Source: Dactylosporangium roseum (GTDB lineage: Bacteria > Actinomycetota > Actinomycetes > Mycobacteriales > Micromonosporaceae). From it: a stretch of DNA of 64,000 bases. Below, one piece after another: positions 1-10,074 of this stretch; the stretch's first letter is position 1; each line of letters begins with the position of its first letter. Both the position numbers and the translations under genes were made by a program. The stretch lies in the NCBI RefSeq assembly GCF_025264685.1, contig NZ_CP073721.1, positions 1,913,001 through 1,977,000 of the forward strand. The letters run 5' to 3'. The notes below the pieces were generated by a model. The model was not told the DNA's origin, made no database searches, and saw only the letters and a list, made by a program, of their open reading frames with translations.

Positions 1-747
1 GCGTGGGACACGCAGGTCGACTGGTCCGCCTTCGACCTGGCCGTCGTCCGCAGCACCTGGGACTACGCCAAGCGCCGCGACGAGTTCGTCGCCTGGGTCG
101 ACCGGGTGCCACGCCTGGCCAACCCCGGTGACGTCATCGCCTGGAACACCGACAAACGCTATCTGCGCGAACTGGCGGACAAGGGCATCCCGATCGTGCC
201 GACCGCCTGGGTCGAGCCCGGCGACGCCTGGAAGCCCGGCGCTGACGGCGAGATCGTGGTCAAGCCCGCCGTCAGCGCGGGCAGCGTCGACACCGGTCGC
301 TACGACCTGGCGACCCAGGGGCGACTCGCGGCCGAGCACGTGACGCGGCTCCAGCGGTCCGGCCGGACCGTGATGGTCCAGCCCTACCTCGCCGACGTCG
401 ACACCGCCGGGGAGACGGCGCTGCTCTACTTCGACGGTGAGTTCAGCCACGCCATCCGCAAGGGCGCCATGCTCACCGGGCCCGACGAGGGCGTCGAAAG
501 CCTGTACCAGGTCGAGGAGATCACGCCGCGGATCCCCTCGGCGGCGGAGCTCGCGCTCGGCGCACGTGTGCTCGAGGCGCTGCCGGTGCCGGCCCGCGAT
601 CTGCTGTACGCCCGGATCGACCTCCTGCCGGCGCCCGGCGGCCCGGTGGTCATCGAGGTCGAACTGACCGAGCCCTCGCTGTTCCTCGGCACCGCCGACG
701 GCGCGCTCGACCGGCTCGTCGCGGCGATCGGACAGCGGCTGTCGTGA
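1..747 (+). CDS. ATP-grasp domain protein, 5' truncated by window edge
   Basis: The frame is open from base 1, so the start lies outside the window and about 248 C-terminal residues are present. It looks like a stand-alone ATP-grasp ligase of the RimK/DcsG type, which joins a carboxylate to an amine or thiol with ATP. Visible motifs are VVRSTWDYA near the left edge, DKRYLRELADKGIPIVPT in the middle, the nucleotide-binding strand VVKPAVSAGS, and the C-terminal Mg-binding block YARIDLLP followed by VIEVELTEPS. Substrate unknown. Its TGA overlaps the GTG of uppP by 4 bases, so the two are probably translated together; no functional link is evident. Confidence 0.8.
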   Translation, partial: AWDTQVDWSAFDLAVVRSTWDYAKRRDEFVAWVDRVPRLANPGDVIAWNTDKRYLRELADKGIPIVPTAWVEPGDAWKPGADGEIVVKPAVSAGSVDTGRYDLATQGRLAAEHVTRLQRSGRTVMVQPYLADVDTAGETALLYFDGEFSHAIRKGAMLTGPDEGVESLYQVEEITPRIPSAAELALGARVLEALPVPARDLLYARIDLLPAPGGPVVIEVELTEPSLFLGTADGALDRLVAAIGQRLS

Positions 748-1577
748 ACATCTTCGAAGCGATCCTGCTCGGCGCCGTCGAAGGGCTCACCGAGTTCCTG
801 CCGATCTCCAGCACCGGCCACCTGACGATCCTGGAGAAGCTCCTCGGCTACACGATCAACGATCCCGACGTGACCGCGTTCACCGCGATCATCCAGAGCG
901 GCGCCGTTCTCGCCACCACGATCTACCTGCGCCGGGACATCGCCCGGATCGTGCCCGCGTTCCTGCGCGGCCTGTTCAGCAAGGCGCGCCGCGACCGGGA
1001 CTACCGGTTCGGCTGGATGGTGATCATCGGCTCCATCCCGATCGCGATCGTCGGCCTGCTCTTCAAGGACCAGATCGAGACCACGCTGCGCAGCCTGTGG
1101 TTCGTCGGCAGCGCGCTCATCCTCTGGTCCGGCGTCATGTGGTTCGCCGACCGCGCCGCCACCCAGCAGCGCCACGAGCAGGACGTCACCTGGAAAGACA
1201 CGTTGATCATCGGTACCGCGCAGGCGCTCGCCCTGATCCCCGGCATCTCCCGGTCGGGCGCCACGATGTCCGCGGGCCTGCTGCGCGACTTCGACCGTGT
1301 CACGGTGACCCGGCTCTCGTTCTTCCTGTCCATCCCGGCCCTGCTGGCGGCCACCGTGCTCCAGGTCGCCGACGAGTACGACAACATCAGCACCGGCGTC
1401 GGCTGGCCGGCCACCATCACCGCGACGGTGGTCAGCGGTATCGTCGGCTATCTGGCGGTCGCCTGGCTGCTGAAGTTCGTCGCGCGGCACACGTATACCG
1501 TCTTCATCTGGTACCGCGTGATCCTCGGCACGATCGTCCTGCTGCTCGTCGGCACCGGGGCCATCGAGGCCACCTGA
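744..1577 (+). CDS. uppP: undecaprenyl-diphosphatase
   Basis: Integral membrane phosphatase that converts undecaprenyl diphosphate to the monophosphate carrier, recycling the lipid used in peptidoglycan and wall polymer export; also linked to bacitracin tolerance. The 277-residue length is normal for the BacA/UppP family. Both signature motifs are present: EGLTEFLPISSTGH near the N-terminus and LIPGISRSGAT in the second half, with about seven or eight hydrophobic segments. The GTG start overlaps the upstream stop (GTGA), which fixes the start. A lipoprotein gene follows after 37 bases. Confidence 0.95.
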   Translation: MNIFEAILLGAVEGLTEFLPISSTGHLTILEKLLGYTINDPDVTAFTAIIQSGAVLATTIYLRRDIARIVPAFLRGLFSKARRDRDYRFGWMVIIGSIPIAIVGLLFKDQIETTLRSLWFVGSALILWSGVMWFADRAATQQRHEQDVTWKDTLIIGTAQALALIPGISRSGATMSAGLLRDFDRVTVTRLSFFLSIPALLAATVLQVADEYDNISTGVGWPATITATVVSGIVGYLAVAWLLKFVARHTYTVFIWYRVILGTIVLLLVGTGAIEAT

Positions 1578-1614
1578 TCCTCAGGAAGACGCGGGCCGTG
1601 CCGATGAACGGAGC

Positions 1615-2247
1615 GTGAAGCGGCGCATCGGCACGGCCTTCGTGATCGCGGCCGCGGTCCTGGCCGGGGTCGCCGGCTGCGGAGTGCTGCCCGGTCTCGG
1701 CGGCTCCCCGGGCTCCTCGGGGCCGTCCGGAAGCCTCGGCAGCGGCAAGGTGCTCGACCTGCCGCAGAGGACGGTCTACTCCAAGGGCGACACCGTCGAC
1801 CCGTCCGCCGGCATCACGACCGGCCCACCGGTCCGCGGCCCGATCGCGTCCATCTCCCCGTTGCCGACCGTCACGCCGGCCCGCCCGACGCCGAGCCTCA
1901 GCCCCACCGAGTGCACCGGCATGCTCCGCCAGGGCGTCATCAACGGCCTGGACGTGACGCCGGGCACCACGTCGGCGACGGTGACCTGGTGGAACATCGG
2001 CGACCCGGCCATCACCGAGTATCGTCTGACGGCCGTGTCGCAGGAGCTCTACCGAGGCGTGCAGCCCGGCTGGACCTGGCAGTCGGTGCCGCCCGGCAAG
2101 GGCTGCACGCGGGTGTCGGCCACGGTGACTGGCCTGTCCTCCCAGGTGCCGTACGTCTTCGTGCTGCACGCGTTGCTGAAGAAATACGAGACGCTGCCGC
2201 CGATCGCGCCCGAGGTGGCCCGCAGCGAGTCCGTCCGCATGCTCTAG
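1615..2247 (+). CDS. putative lipoprotein with fibronectin III-like domain
   Basis: Predicted secreted lipoprotein of 210 residues. The N-terminus has a basic start (MKRRIG), a hydrophobic core and a lipobox ending VAGC at Cys 23, followed by a Gly/Ser/Pro-rich linker to about residue 90. The C-terminal half (INGLDVTPGTTSATVTWWN and following strands) resembles a fibronectin type III fold. GTG start with GGAG three bases upstream. Function unknown; position after uppP suggests only a cell-envelope setting. No enzyme motif was seen. Confidence 0.75.
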   Translation: MKRRIGTAFVIAAAVLAGVAGCGVLPGLGGSPGSSGPSGSLGSGKVLDLPQRTVYSKGDTVDPSAGITTGPPVRGPIASISPLPTVTPARPTPSLSPTECTGMLRQGVINGLDVTPGTTSATVTWWNIGDPAITEYRLTAVSQELYRGVQPGWTWQSVPPGKGCTRVSATVTGLSSQVPYVFVLHALLKKYETLPPIAPEVARSESVRML

Positions 2248-2256
2248 CCGATACTC

Positions 2257-2262
2257 TAGGCT
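2257..2262 (+). promoter_or_regulatory. -10 hexamer for a leaderless start (TIGR03089 gene)
   Basis: TAGGCT ends six bases before the ATG at 2269. This is the spacing expected if transcription begins at the A of ATG. No Shine-Dalgarno sequence precedes the ATG and no clear -35 is seen. Confidence 0.5.
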
Positions 2263-2268
2263 CGCGGC

Positions 2269-2997
2269 ATGGTCTGGCTTCCCGCACCGCACGGCACCGC
2301 CGCCCCGGTGGTGGCCGAGGAGCCGCTGCTGACGTACTACGACGACAGGACCGGTGAACGCACCGAACTGTCCGCCACCGACCTCGGTGGCTGGGCCGCC
2401 CGCGCCGCGGGCCTGCTGCACGAGGGCTGCGGCCTCGGCGCCGGTTCCCGCGCGGCGGTGCTCCTGCCGCCGCACTGGCTGACCGCCGCGGCACTGCTGG
2501 GTGCCTGGTCGATCGGCGTGGAGGTGTCGTTCCAGCTCTGGTCGACGGCCGGCCTGCCGCAGTTGGGCCTCGGCGCGGGCGGCCCGTTCGACGTCAGTTT
2601 CGTGGCGCGGGAGCGGGTCGGCTCGTGGCTGGAGGACATTCCGGAGGCCACGCACCGGTTCGTCCTGGGCGAGGCGGAGGGCTATCGTTCGCTGGAGCCG
2701 GCGCTCCTCGAGCATTCCTCGTCCCTCCCGCCGTATGCACGGGTCCGCCGGACGGACGCCGCAAGCGTGGACGGCACGACGTACGGTGAATGGGGCAGCC
2801 TGGCACAGGCCCTGGCGTCGGAGATCGACCTCCACCCGGGTGACCGGCTCCTGATCGACGCGGCCGAGCATGAGCACCCGGTGAAGTGGCTCCTGGCCCC
2901 GCTGTCCACAGGTGCGACGGTGGTGCTGTGCGCCAATCTGGACCGCTCGTTGCTGGACGGCCGGGTCGCGGAGGAGTCGGTGACGAGAGTCCTCTGA
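2269..2997 (+). CDS. TIGR03089 family protein
   Basis: Actinobacterial conserved protein of 242 residues that resembles the N-terminal lobe of AMP-binding (acyl-CoA synthetase-like) enzymes. Visible blocks are LLTYYDDRTGERTELS, WAARAAGLLHEGCGL and RAAVLLPPHWLTAAALLGAW, which match that lobe. The AMP-binding P-loop and the C-terminal adenylation domain are absent, so adenylation activity is unlikely. Likely leaderless (TAGGCT six bases before ATG). Function unknown; no operon partner. Confidence 0.8.
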   Translation: MVWLPAPHGTAAPVVAEEPLLTYYDDRTGERTELSATDLGGWAARAAGLLHEGCGLGAGSRAAVLLPPHWLTAAALLGAWSIGVEVSFQLWSTAGLPQLGLGAGGPFDVSFVARERVGSWLEDIPEATHRFVLGEAEGYRSLEPALLEHSSSLPPYARVRRTDAASVDGTTYGEWGSLAQALASEIDLHPGDRLLIDAAEHEHPVKWLLAPLSTGATVVLCANLDRSLLDGRVAEESVTRVL

Positions 2998-3022
2998 CAG
3001 ACTCGCGCCCGCCTCCCGGCTG

Positions 3023-3108
3023 GGCGGGTTTCGTGCTTCCAGCCTGACCGGCGGATTTCGCCCGGCGGGTTCGGGCTTTCCGGCGGGTTTGGCCTGGTGG
3101 GCGGGTTG
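3023..3108. repeat. five degenerate GGCGGGTTT direct repeats
   Basis: Copies of GGCGGRTTY/G lie at 3023, 3050, 3064, 3082 and 3100 in the noncoding stretch just after the TIGR03089 gene. Irregular spacing (27, 14, 18, 18). No gene, hairpin terminator or RNA was recognised in 2998-3207 otherwise. Confidence 0.5.
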
Positions 3109-3207
3109 GTTCGACCTGGGCGCAGTGCCGATAGCTGGCTCGACGGTCGGCCACTGCGGGCGCCCGACCGTGATGGCGTCGGAGATCGCGGCGACGACCC
3201 GCGCAAA

Positions 3208-3522
3208 TTACAGGAAGTCCGTGAAACCCGGGCGGAAACGGTCGTCCGGTTTGCCGAATGTCGTGAACACCAGGCCGCCACGTGACTCCACGCCTGGCAG
3301 GTGCTCGATCATTCGGTCGTGTTCAACAACACAGGACAATGCCTGCGTCAGATCAGATTCGAGCTGGTGGACCGCCTCTTCGAGGTCCTCCTCCCGCCGT
3401 GACCAGTCGATCTCGGCCTCACGGAGCTGCCGACCGGCCAGCTTTCCGATCACCTCCGGATCGGTGACCGCAACCTCCAGGCGGCAGTAGATCTGCATGA
3501 TGAGCGGTTCCGTGTGCTCCAT
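3208..3522 (-). CDS. hypothetical protein
   Basis: Small acidic protein of 104 residues that I do not recognise by family. It has a well-formed alpha/beta-like sequence (MQIYCRLEVAVTDPEVIG, then a charged helical stretch rich in Glu) and no Cys motif, signal peptide or membrane segment. The ATG at 3522 was chosen because the protein has a natural beginning there; a GTG at 3540 in the same frame would add six residues. No Shine-Dalgarno sequence is seen for either. GC pattern supports coding. Codons are less GC-biased than neighbours, so it may be accessory. Confidence 0.55.
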   Translation of the reverse strand: MEHTEPLIMQIYCRLEVAVTDPEVIGKLAGRQLREAEIDWSRREEDLEEAVHQLESDLTQALSCVVEHDRMIEHLPGVESRGGLVFTTFGKPDDRFRPGFTDFL

Positions 3523-3599
3523 TGCAGCAGAGTTGCACACGGTGGATCGGTCGCCCTAGGGAGTGCAGACGAATTTACAACCTGGCAACGAAATCAAGG

Positions 3600-4296
3600 T
3601 CAGGGGGACTTCCTTTTCCGCCTGCCGAGTTGCACACTGCGAGCTTCGAGCGAGAACAGGTCGCCACGGCGCCCCAGCCAGTCCGGGCCGGCCGGGTCGA
3701 GCAACCGCTCCCACGTCCGCAGGTCGTCCGCGGTCCTGTGCCGCGTCGAGGCGGATCTCCAGGCCCGGCTCGCCGACGCCCAGATCCCACGGCAGGTGGC
3801 GGGGCCTGAACCCGCCCTCGGCGAGGGCCAGGGTGCCGCCCGGCCGCAGCAGCGCCACCAGCCGCTCGATCGTCCGCTGCTGGTCACCGGCGTGGTGCAC
3901 GGCCGCCGACGACCAGACCAGGTCCGCCTCGGGCAGCGCCGACAGGTCGCCGTCGAGGTCGACCACCGCGAACTCGGCGCGCACGCCCGCCGCCTCGGTG
4001 ACCGCCCGCGCCGCGTCCAGCACCGCGCGGTTGTGGTCGGCGGCGACGACCGTCGCGTCCGGACCCATCCGGCGGGCGAGCGCCACCGTCATTCCGGCGC
4101 CGCCGCAGCCCACGTCGATCGCCACCCGGTCGGTGTCGCGCACCAGTTCGGCGGCCACGGCCGCATACCACTCCGCGTCGTCGACGGCGGCGGACGCCAG
4201 GCGTCCGGCGGCCACGGCCGCATACCACTCCGCGTCGTCGACGGCGGCGGACGCCAGGCGTCCGGCGGCCTCGTCCCAGTCCAGTGTGTAGCCCAC
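3600..4296 (-). pseudogene. class I SAM-dependent methyltransferase, frameshifted
   Basis: Remnant of a SAM methyltransferase. Motif I is intact (VAIDVGCGGAGM), as are VVAADHNRAVLDAAR and the motif II-like DLVWSSAAVHH. Two lesions are visible. First, a 19-residue segment near the N-terminus is duplicated by a 57-bp tandem repeat. Second, near 3741-3746 the frame shifts: the expected continuation (HRTADDLRTWERLLDP, ending at 3600) lies in another frame, consistent with loss of a CG dinucleotide from GCGCGG. Without the shift the ORF would continue into unrelated sequence. GTG at 4296 chosen because TACCGT lies six bases upstream. A sequencing error at the shift cannot be excluded. Confidence 0.7.
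4149..4270. repeat. 57-bp perfect tandem duplication inside methyltransferase remnant
   Basis: Bases 4149-4270 have an exact period of 57 (about 2.1 copies), each encoding the same 19 residues (unit AGRLASAAVDDAEWYAAVA) on the minus strand. Perfect identity implies a recent duplication, and its length in whole codons preserved the frame. Confidence 0.95.
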
Positions 4297-4301
4297 GGCA
4301 T

Positions 4302-4308
4302 TACGGTA
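4302..4308. promoter_or_regulatory. superimposed divergent -10 hexamers
   Basis: TACGGT on the plus strand (4302-4307) ends seven bases before the VOC ATG at 4315. On the minus strand TACCGT (4308-4303) ends six bases before the methyltransferase GTG at 4296. One near-symmetric box could therefore drive two divergent leaderless transcripts. Confidence 0.5.
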
Positions 4309-4314
4309 CGTGGC

Positions 4315-4677
4315 ATGGCATCGTTCATCCGCAACGTCGCGTTCGACAGCCCCGACCCGTTCGCGCTCGCCGAGTTCTGGAGCGGCGTGGTCGGTCACCC
4401 GGTCCACCCCGAGTGCGCACCCGGTGACGAGGAGGTCGTCATCGAGCCGCCGGGCGGGCCGCGCCTGTTCTTCCAGGCGGTCCCCGAGCCCAAGGTGGTC
4501 AAGAACCGGGTGCACGTGTGCCTCCAGCCCGCCGAGGGCGGCCGCGACGCCGAGGTCGATCGGCTTTTGGGGCTCGGCGCCACGCTCGCCGCCGACCGCC
4601 GCCGGCCGGACGGCACCGGCTGGGTGGTGCTCCACGACCCGCACGGCAACGAGTTCTGCGTGACCGGCAGAGGGTGA
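4315..4677 (+). CDS. VOC family (glyoxalase/bleomycin resistance-like) protein
   Basis: Single-module VOC protein of 120 residues, a fold used by metal-dependent dioxygenases, isomerases and drug-binding proteins. Typical ends are seen: FIRNVAFDSPDPFALAEFW at the start and WVVLHDPHGNEFCVTG at the end, with the final Glu in the usual metal-ligand place. Substrate cannot be told. The ATG was chosen because the family start fits and a -10 hexamer lies seven bases upstream. Divergent from the methyltransferase remnant. Confidence 0.8.
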   Translation: MASFIRNVAFDSPDPFALAEFWSGVVGHPVHPECAPGDEEVVIEPPGGPRLFFQAVPEPKVVKNRVHVCLQPAEGGRDAEVDRLLGLGATLAADRRRPDGTGWVVLHDPHGNEFCVTGRG

Positions 4678-4799
4678 CGGTGTTGCGGTGCGGCACGGCC
4701 CGCAGCATCGGATCCGTGCCTTCGACACTGCCGGCGCCGGTGCGCTCGACACCGCCTACGCCCTCGACGGCATCGGCGTGTTGTGCGCGGCGGCGACCG

Positions 4800-4805
4800 T
4801 ACAGT
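4800..4805 (+). promoter_or_regulatory. -10 hexamer for a leaderless GNAT start
   Basis: TACAGT ends six bases before the GTG at 4812. No ribosome binding site precedes that GTG, so a leaderless transcript is likely. Confidence 0.5.
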
Positions 4806-4811
4806 GGTCGC

Positions 4812-5357
4812 GTGTTGCTGGAGACCGACCGGCTCATCCTGCGCCGGTTCCGCGCGGGTGACGCTCCCGTCCTCGCCGCCTACCGCTCCGACCCGGACGT
4901 CGCCCGCTACCAGTCGTGGGACGCGCCGTTCTCGCTCGGCGACGCCATCGCCTTCGTCGCCGAGGCGGCGCGTCTCGATCCCGGGCGGGAGGGCTGGTTC
5001 CAGTACGCCGTGGAGGCCAGGGAGACCGGTGAGCTGGTCGGCGACGTCGGGGTCAACCGCGGCGACGGCGGCCGGCAGGCGGAGCTGGGGTTCACGCTCG
5101 CCCCGGAGCACCAGGGCCGCGGCTACGCCACCGAGGCGGTCCGCCGGATCGTCGACTTCCTGCTGGTCGAGGAGGGCCTGCACCGGGTGCGCGCCACGCT
5201 CGACGCGCGCAACGAGCGCTCCGCGCGGCTGCTGGAGCGGCTGGGCTTCCGCCGTGAAGGGCTGTGCGTGCAGGCCGGCCGGTGGAAGGGCGAGTGGACG
5301 GACGACCTGCTCTACGCGGTGCTCGCGAGCGAGTGGTCGCGGTCCTCGGAGCGCTGA
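4812..5357 (+). CDS. GNAT family N-acetyltransferase (RimJ-like)
   Basis: 181-residue acetyltransferase of the RimJ/RimL-like branch. The start LLETDRLILRRFRAGD, the acetyl-CoA loop region LAPEHQGRGYATEAVRRIV (Q/R-x-x-G-x-G/A) and the C-terminal ARLLERLGFRREG are all in order. Members acetylate ribosomal proteins, antibiotics or small amines; the substrate here is unknown. GTG 4812 is supported by the -10 hexamer six bases upstream. The last 46 bases overlap the 3' end of the convergent ctaA. Confidence 0.88.
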   Translation: MLLETDRLILRRFRAGDAPVLAAYRSDPDVARYQSWDAPFSLGDAIAFVAEAARLDPGREGWFQYAVEARETGELVGDVGVNRGDGGRQAELGFTLAPEHQGRGYATEAVRRIVDFLLVEEGLHRVRATLDARNERSARLLERLGFRREGLCVQAGRWKGEWTDDLLYAVLASEWSRSSER

Positions 5358-6247
5358 CCGGCCCGGCGCGGGGTGAGCGACAGCAGCAGGCTCAGCGTCG
5401 ACGTCCAGACCAGGCAGGCGCCGAGCATGTGCAGGATGACCACCGGCCAGGGGAGACCGGTGAAATACTGCACGAAGCCGACCACACCCTGCGCGAGCTC
5501 GACGACCACGAGCGTGGCGGCCGCCCTGGTCACCCGCAGCGGGGCGCTCAGCGCCCGCAGCCCCAGCCACAGCGCCACCGACAGCCCGACGAGCACGAAC
5601 ACCGCGTCGCCGTGCAACTGTGACATGGCCGCCGGGTCGAAGCCCGTGCGGCTGGCCCGCGTGTCGCCCGAGTGCGGGCCGCTGCCGGTCACGATCGTGC
5701 CGAGCACCAGCACGGCGGCGCTCACCAGGGTGATCAGCGCGCCGCCGGTGCGGATCGCCTTGGGCGCCGTCCAGTTCGGCGGGATCTCCTTCGTGCGGTA
5801 CCAGAACAGGTACGCGATGGCGATCAGCACCATGGACGCCAGGAAGTGCGTCGCGACGATCCACGGGTTGAGCGCCATGTGGACGGTGACGCCGCCGATG
5901 ACCCCCTGCATGCCGATGCCCAGCAGCACCCAGACCGCGCCGGTGAGGATCCCGGGCACCTGGTGCCGCTGCCGCCAGGCCGCGAGCACCGCGACGGCGG
6001 CGATGAACCCGATCAGGAAGGTCAGCGTCCGGTTGCCGAACTCGATGACGCCGTGGAAGCCCATCTCGCGCGTCGTGACGTAGGAGTCGTCGGTGCAGCG
6101 CGGCCAGGTCGGGCAGCCCAGCCCGGACCCGGTGAGCCGCACCAGACCGCCTGTGACGACGATGCCGATGTTGGCGACCAGGGTGGCCAGGGCCGTCCGC
6201 CGCAGCGTGGCCCTGCTGTCGAGCAGCCGGAACAGGAAGCGCAGCAC
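5312..6247 (-). CDS. ctaA: heme A synthase (CtaA/COX15)
   Basis: Membrane enzyme that oxidises heme O to heme A for the aa3 cytochrome oxidase. The 311-residue protein has about eight membrane segments and the family heme-ligand histidines in context: GFHGVIEFGNR, VATHFLASM, MSQLHGDAVF and VVILHMLGACLVW. The Cys pair typical of Gram-positive CtaA (GLGCPTWPRC) is in the first external loop. GTG start lies six bases after a TAGTAT hexamer, so it is probably leaderless. It sits divergently beside the SUF operon, as in other actinobacteria. Its 3' end overlaps the convergent GNAT by 46 bases. Confidence 0.95.
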   Translation of the reverse strand: MLRFLFRLLDSRATLRRTALATLVANIGIVVTGGLVRLTGSGLGCPTWPRCTDDSYVTTREMGFHGVIEFGNRTLTFLIGFIAAVAVLAAWRQRHQVPGILTGAVWVLLGIGMQGVIGGVTVHMALNPWIVATHFLASMVLIAIAYLFWYRTKEIPPNWTAPKAIRTGGALITLVSAAVLVLGTIVTGSGPHSGDTRASRTGFDPAAMSQLHGDAVFVLVGLSVALWLGLRALSAPLRVTRAAATLVVVELAQGVVGFVQYFTGLPWPVVILHMLGACLVWTSTLSLLLSLTPRRAGQRSEDRDHSLASTA

Positions 6248-6253
6248 GCGCTG

Positions 6254-6259
6254 ATACTA
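6254..6259 (-). promoter_or_regulatory. -10 hexamer for leaderless ctaA
   Basis: Read on the minus strand the hexamer is TAGTAT, ending six bases before the GTG at 6247. No ribosome binding site is seen. Confidence 0.5.
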
Positions 6260-6306
6260 CGCGAGCCTACATATCGGTTCCCGGCCCGGCCCGCACCCCC
6301 TCCGCC

Positions 6307-6385
6307 GCGTTGATCTTGCAGTTGTGGTGTCTTGACACTCCCAGAATGTCGGGTTTGTCAGGCACCACAATTGCAAGATCAACGC
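6307..6385. repeat. dispersed intergenic palindrome, copy A
   Basis: Arms of 23 bases (6307-6329 and 6363-6385) match with a single G/T difference; the core is TGATCTTGCAGTTGTGGTG. The 33-base centre is the reverse complement, with changes, of the centres of copies B and C, so A is inserted in the opposite orientation. Unlike most copies it lies in a divergent promoter region (ctaA/sufR), so it cannot be simply a terminator. Confidence 0.85.
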
Positions 6386-6462
6386 AACCGAGGGGTGGTT
6401 AGGGTTGCCTTCCGTGGGTTGGATCACCCGGACGGCGGTTTGCCGGGGGTCGGTGATTTACG

Positions 6463-6468
6463 TAACGT
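6463..6468 (+). promoter_or_regulatory. -10 hexamer of the suf operon (leaderless sufR)
   Basis: TAACGT ends seven bases before the GTG at 6476. It lies inside a locally symmetric AT-richer stretch (TTACGTAACG), a plausible site for SufR autorepression, but the operator itself is an inference. Confidence 0.5.
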
Positions 6469-6475
6469 TGGTGTT

Positions 6476-7206
6476 GTGAAAAACGCCGACGTGACACGAC
6501 CCGCTGTCGCCGACGCGTGCCCGCCGTCCGTCATGATCGACGTCAGGACCCGCGACCGGGTCACCGAGCTGCTGCTCCAGCAGGGCTCCGCCACCGCCAC
6601 GGAGCTGGGGCTGGCGCTCGGCCTGAGCCCCGCCGGCGTCCGCCGGCACCTCGACGCGATGCTCGCCGAAGGGCTCGTCGAGTCCCGTGAGCGGCCCGAC
6701 CGCGGCAGGCGTGGCAGGGGCCGGCCGGCCCGCGTGTTCACGCTGACCGACGCCGCCCGCGAGGCCCTGCCGCACACCTATGACGGGCTCGCCACCGCGG
6801 CCCTGCGCTGGATCGCCGACCACGGCGGCCAGGAAGAGGTCGCCGCGTTCGCGGCGGCCCAGGTCGAGAGCCTGGAGGAGCGTTGCCGCGCGGCCATGGC
6901 CGAGGCCGGCGACGACCCGCTCGCCCGCGCCGAGGCGCTGGCGAAGGCGTTGACCGCGGAGGGCTACGCGGCCGGCGCCTCCACGATCGCCACCGGCGGT
7001 CAGCTATGCCAGCACCACTGCCCGGTGGCGCACGTCGCCGCCGAGTTCTCGCAGCTCTGCGAGGCCGAGACCCAGGTGATCTCCCGCCTGGTCGGCACGC
7101 ACGTCCAGCGACTCGCGACCATCGCCAACGGCGATGGCGTGTGCACGACCCACATTCCGGCACCGGTGCATCCCGGCGCCCGTCCCGATAGGCAAAGGAA
7201 CGTGAG

Positions 7207-7210
<4 letters not shown>
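6476..7210 (+). CDS. sufR: Fe-S sensing transcriptional regulator SufR
   Basis: Winged-helix repressor of the SUF operon that senses iron-sulfur status. The N-terminal HTH reads [20 protein letters not shown] then [20 protein letters not shown]. The C-terminal cluster-ligand pattern is present: [14 protein letters not shown] followed by LCEAE, giving the Cys set known in SufR. 244 residues. GTG 6476 was chosen over the inner ATG 6533 because TAACGT lies seven bases upstream. The stop overlaps sufB (ATGA), so sensor and assembly genes form one transcript; autoregulation is expected from the family. Confidence 0.92.
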
Positions 7211-8609
<1,399 letters not shown>

Positions 8610-8613
<4 letters not shown>

Positions 8614-9752
8614 GCGCCCCCGTCCTGGTCCCCCCGAAGACCCGCGCCCAGCAGGTCCGCTCGTTCGACGTCGCCGACTTCACGGCGCTCACCGGCCGCG
8701 AGGAGGAGTGGCGGTTCACGCCGCTCAAGCGCCTGCGGGGCCTGGCGACGGCGACGGCCGGCCCCGGCGCGAGCCCGCCGAAGGCCGAGGCCGCCGAGCT
8801 GCCGGCTGGGGTCACCGTGTCGACCGTCGACCGCGGCGACCCGCGCGTCGGCTCGGCGCTGACCCCGTTCGACCGGATCAGCGCCCTCGCGGCCGGCTCG
8901 GCGACCGAGGCCCTGGTCGTCTCCGTCGCGCGTGACGCGGTGGTCGAGGCCCCGGCCGTGATCCGGCTGGTGGGCTCGACGACCGAGGTCGCCTACGGCC
9001 ACACCGTGGTGGAGGTCGGGCAGCTCGCCGAGGCGACCGTCGTGCTGGAGCAGGTCGGCTCGGTCACGCTGGCCGACAACGTCGAGGTCGTCGTCGGTGA
9101 CGCCGCCAAGCTGACGCTGGTCACCGTCACCGACTGGGCCGCCGACGCGGTGCAGGCGCAGCACCTCCGCTTCCGGTTGGGTCGCGACGCCCGGGTCACC
9201 CACGTGCAGGTGACGCTCGGCGGTGACCTGGTCCGGCAGTACACCAGCGTCGACTACACCGGCCGCGGCGGCGAGATCGACGCGTTCGGCCTCTACTTCG
9301 CCGACGCGGGCCAGCACATGGAGCACCGGCTGCTCGTCGACCACTCGGTCCCGGACTGCCGCAGCTATGTCGCCTACCGCGGCGCGCTGCAGGGCGACGA
9401 CGCGCACACGGTCTGGGTCGGCGACGTGCTCATCCGGGCCGAGGCGACCGGCACCGACACGTACGAGATCAACCGCAACCTGGTCCTGACCGACGGGGCG
9501 CGCGCCGACTCGGTGCCCAACCTGGAGATCGAGACCGGCGAGGTCGCCGGGGCCGGCCACGCCAGCGCCACCGGCCGCTTCGACGACGAGCAGCTCTTCT
9601 ACCTGATGTCCCGGGGCATCCCGGACGACCAGGCCCGCAAGCTGGTCGTGCGCGGCTTCTTCGCGGAGCTGCTGCACAAGATCCCGGTCGAGGAGCTGCG
9701 CGATCGTCTGGGCGCGGCCATCGAGGCACGACTCGAAGCGGCCGGTGCATGA
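8610..9752 (+). CDS. sufD: Fe-S cluster assembly protein SufD
   Basis: 380-residue partner of SufB in the SufBCD complex. It shares the right-handed beta-helix core and the C-terminal block [22 protein letters not shown], which parallels the SufB ending. The N-terminal region ([14 protein letters not shown]) is typical of SufD. The ATG at 8610 overlaps the sufB stop (ATGA) and its own stop overlaps the ferredoxin start, so expression is stoichiometrically coupled. Confidence 0.95.
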
Positions 9753-10074
9753 TGATCCGGGTGTGTTCGGCCACTGACGTGGCCAAGGGCGAGGCCGTGC
9801 GGGTCACCGTCGACGGGACCGACGTCGCGCTCGTGCACGCCGACGACGACCACTTCTACGCCGTCTACGACGAGTGTTCGCACGCCGCCGTGCCGCTGTC
9901 GGAGGGCGAGATCGAGGGCTGCACCCTCGAGTGCTGGCTGCACGGCTCGCGCTTCGACCTGCGCACCGGCGAGCCCACCGGCCTGCCGGCCACCGAGCCG
10001 GTCCCGGTCTACCCCGTCGAGGTCCGCGACGGCGACGTCTACATCGACCTGAACCCGAGCAACGGAGTTACCAA

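Noticed and set aside
3001..3207. Possible tRNA or small RNA in the gap after the TIGR03089 gene
   Set aside because: No cloverleaf or TTC-loop pattern was found; only degenerate GGCGGGTTT repeats.
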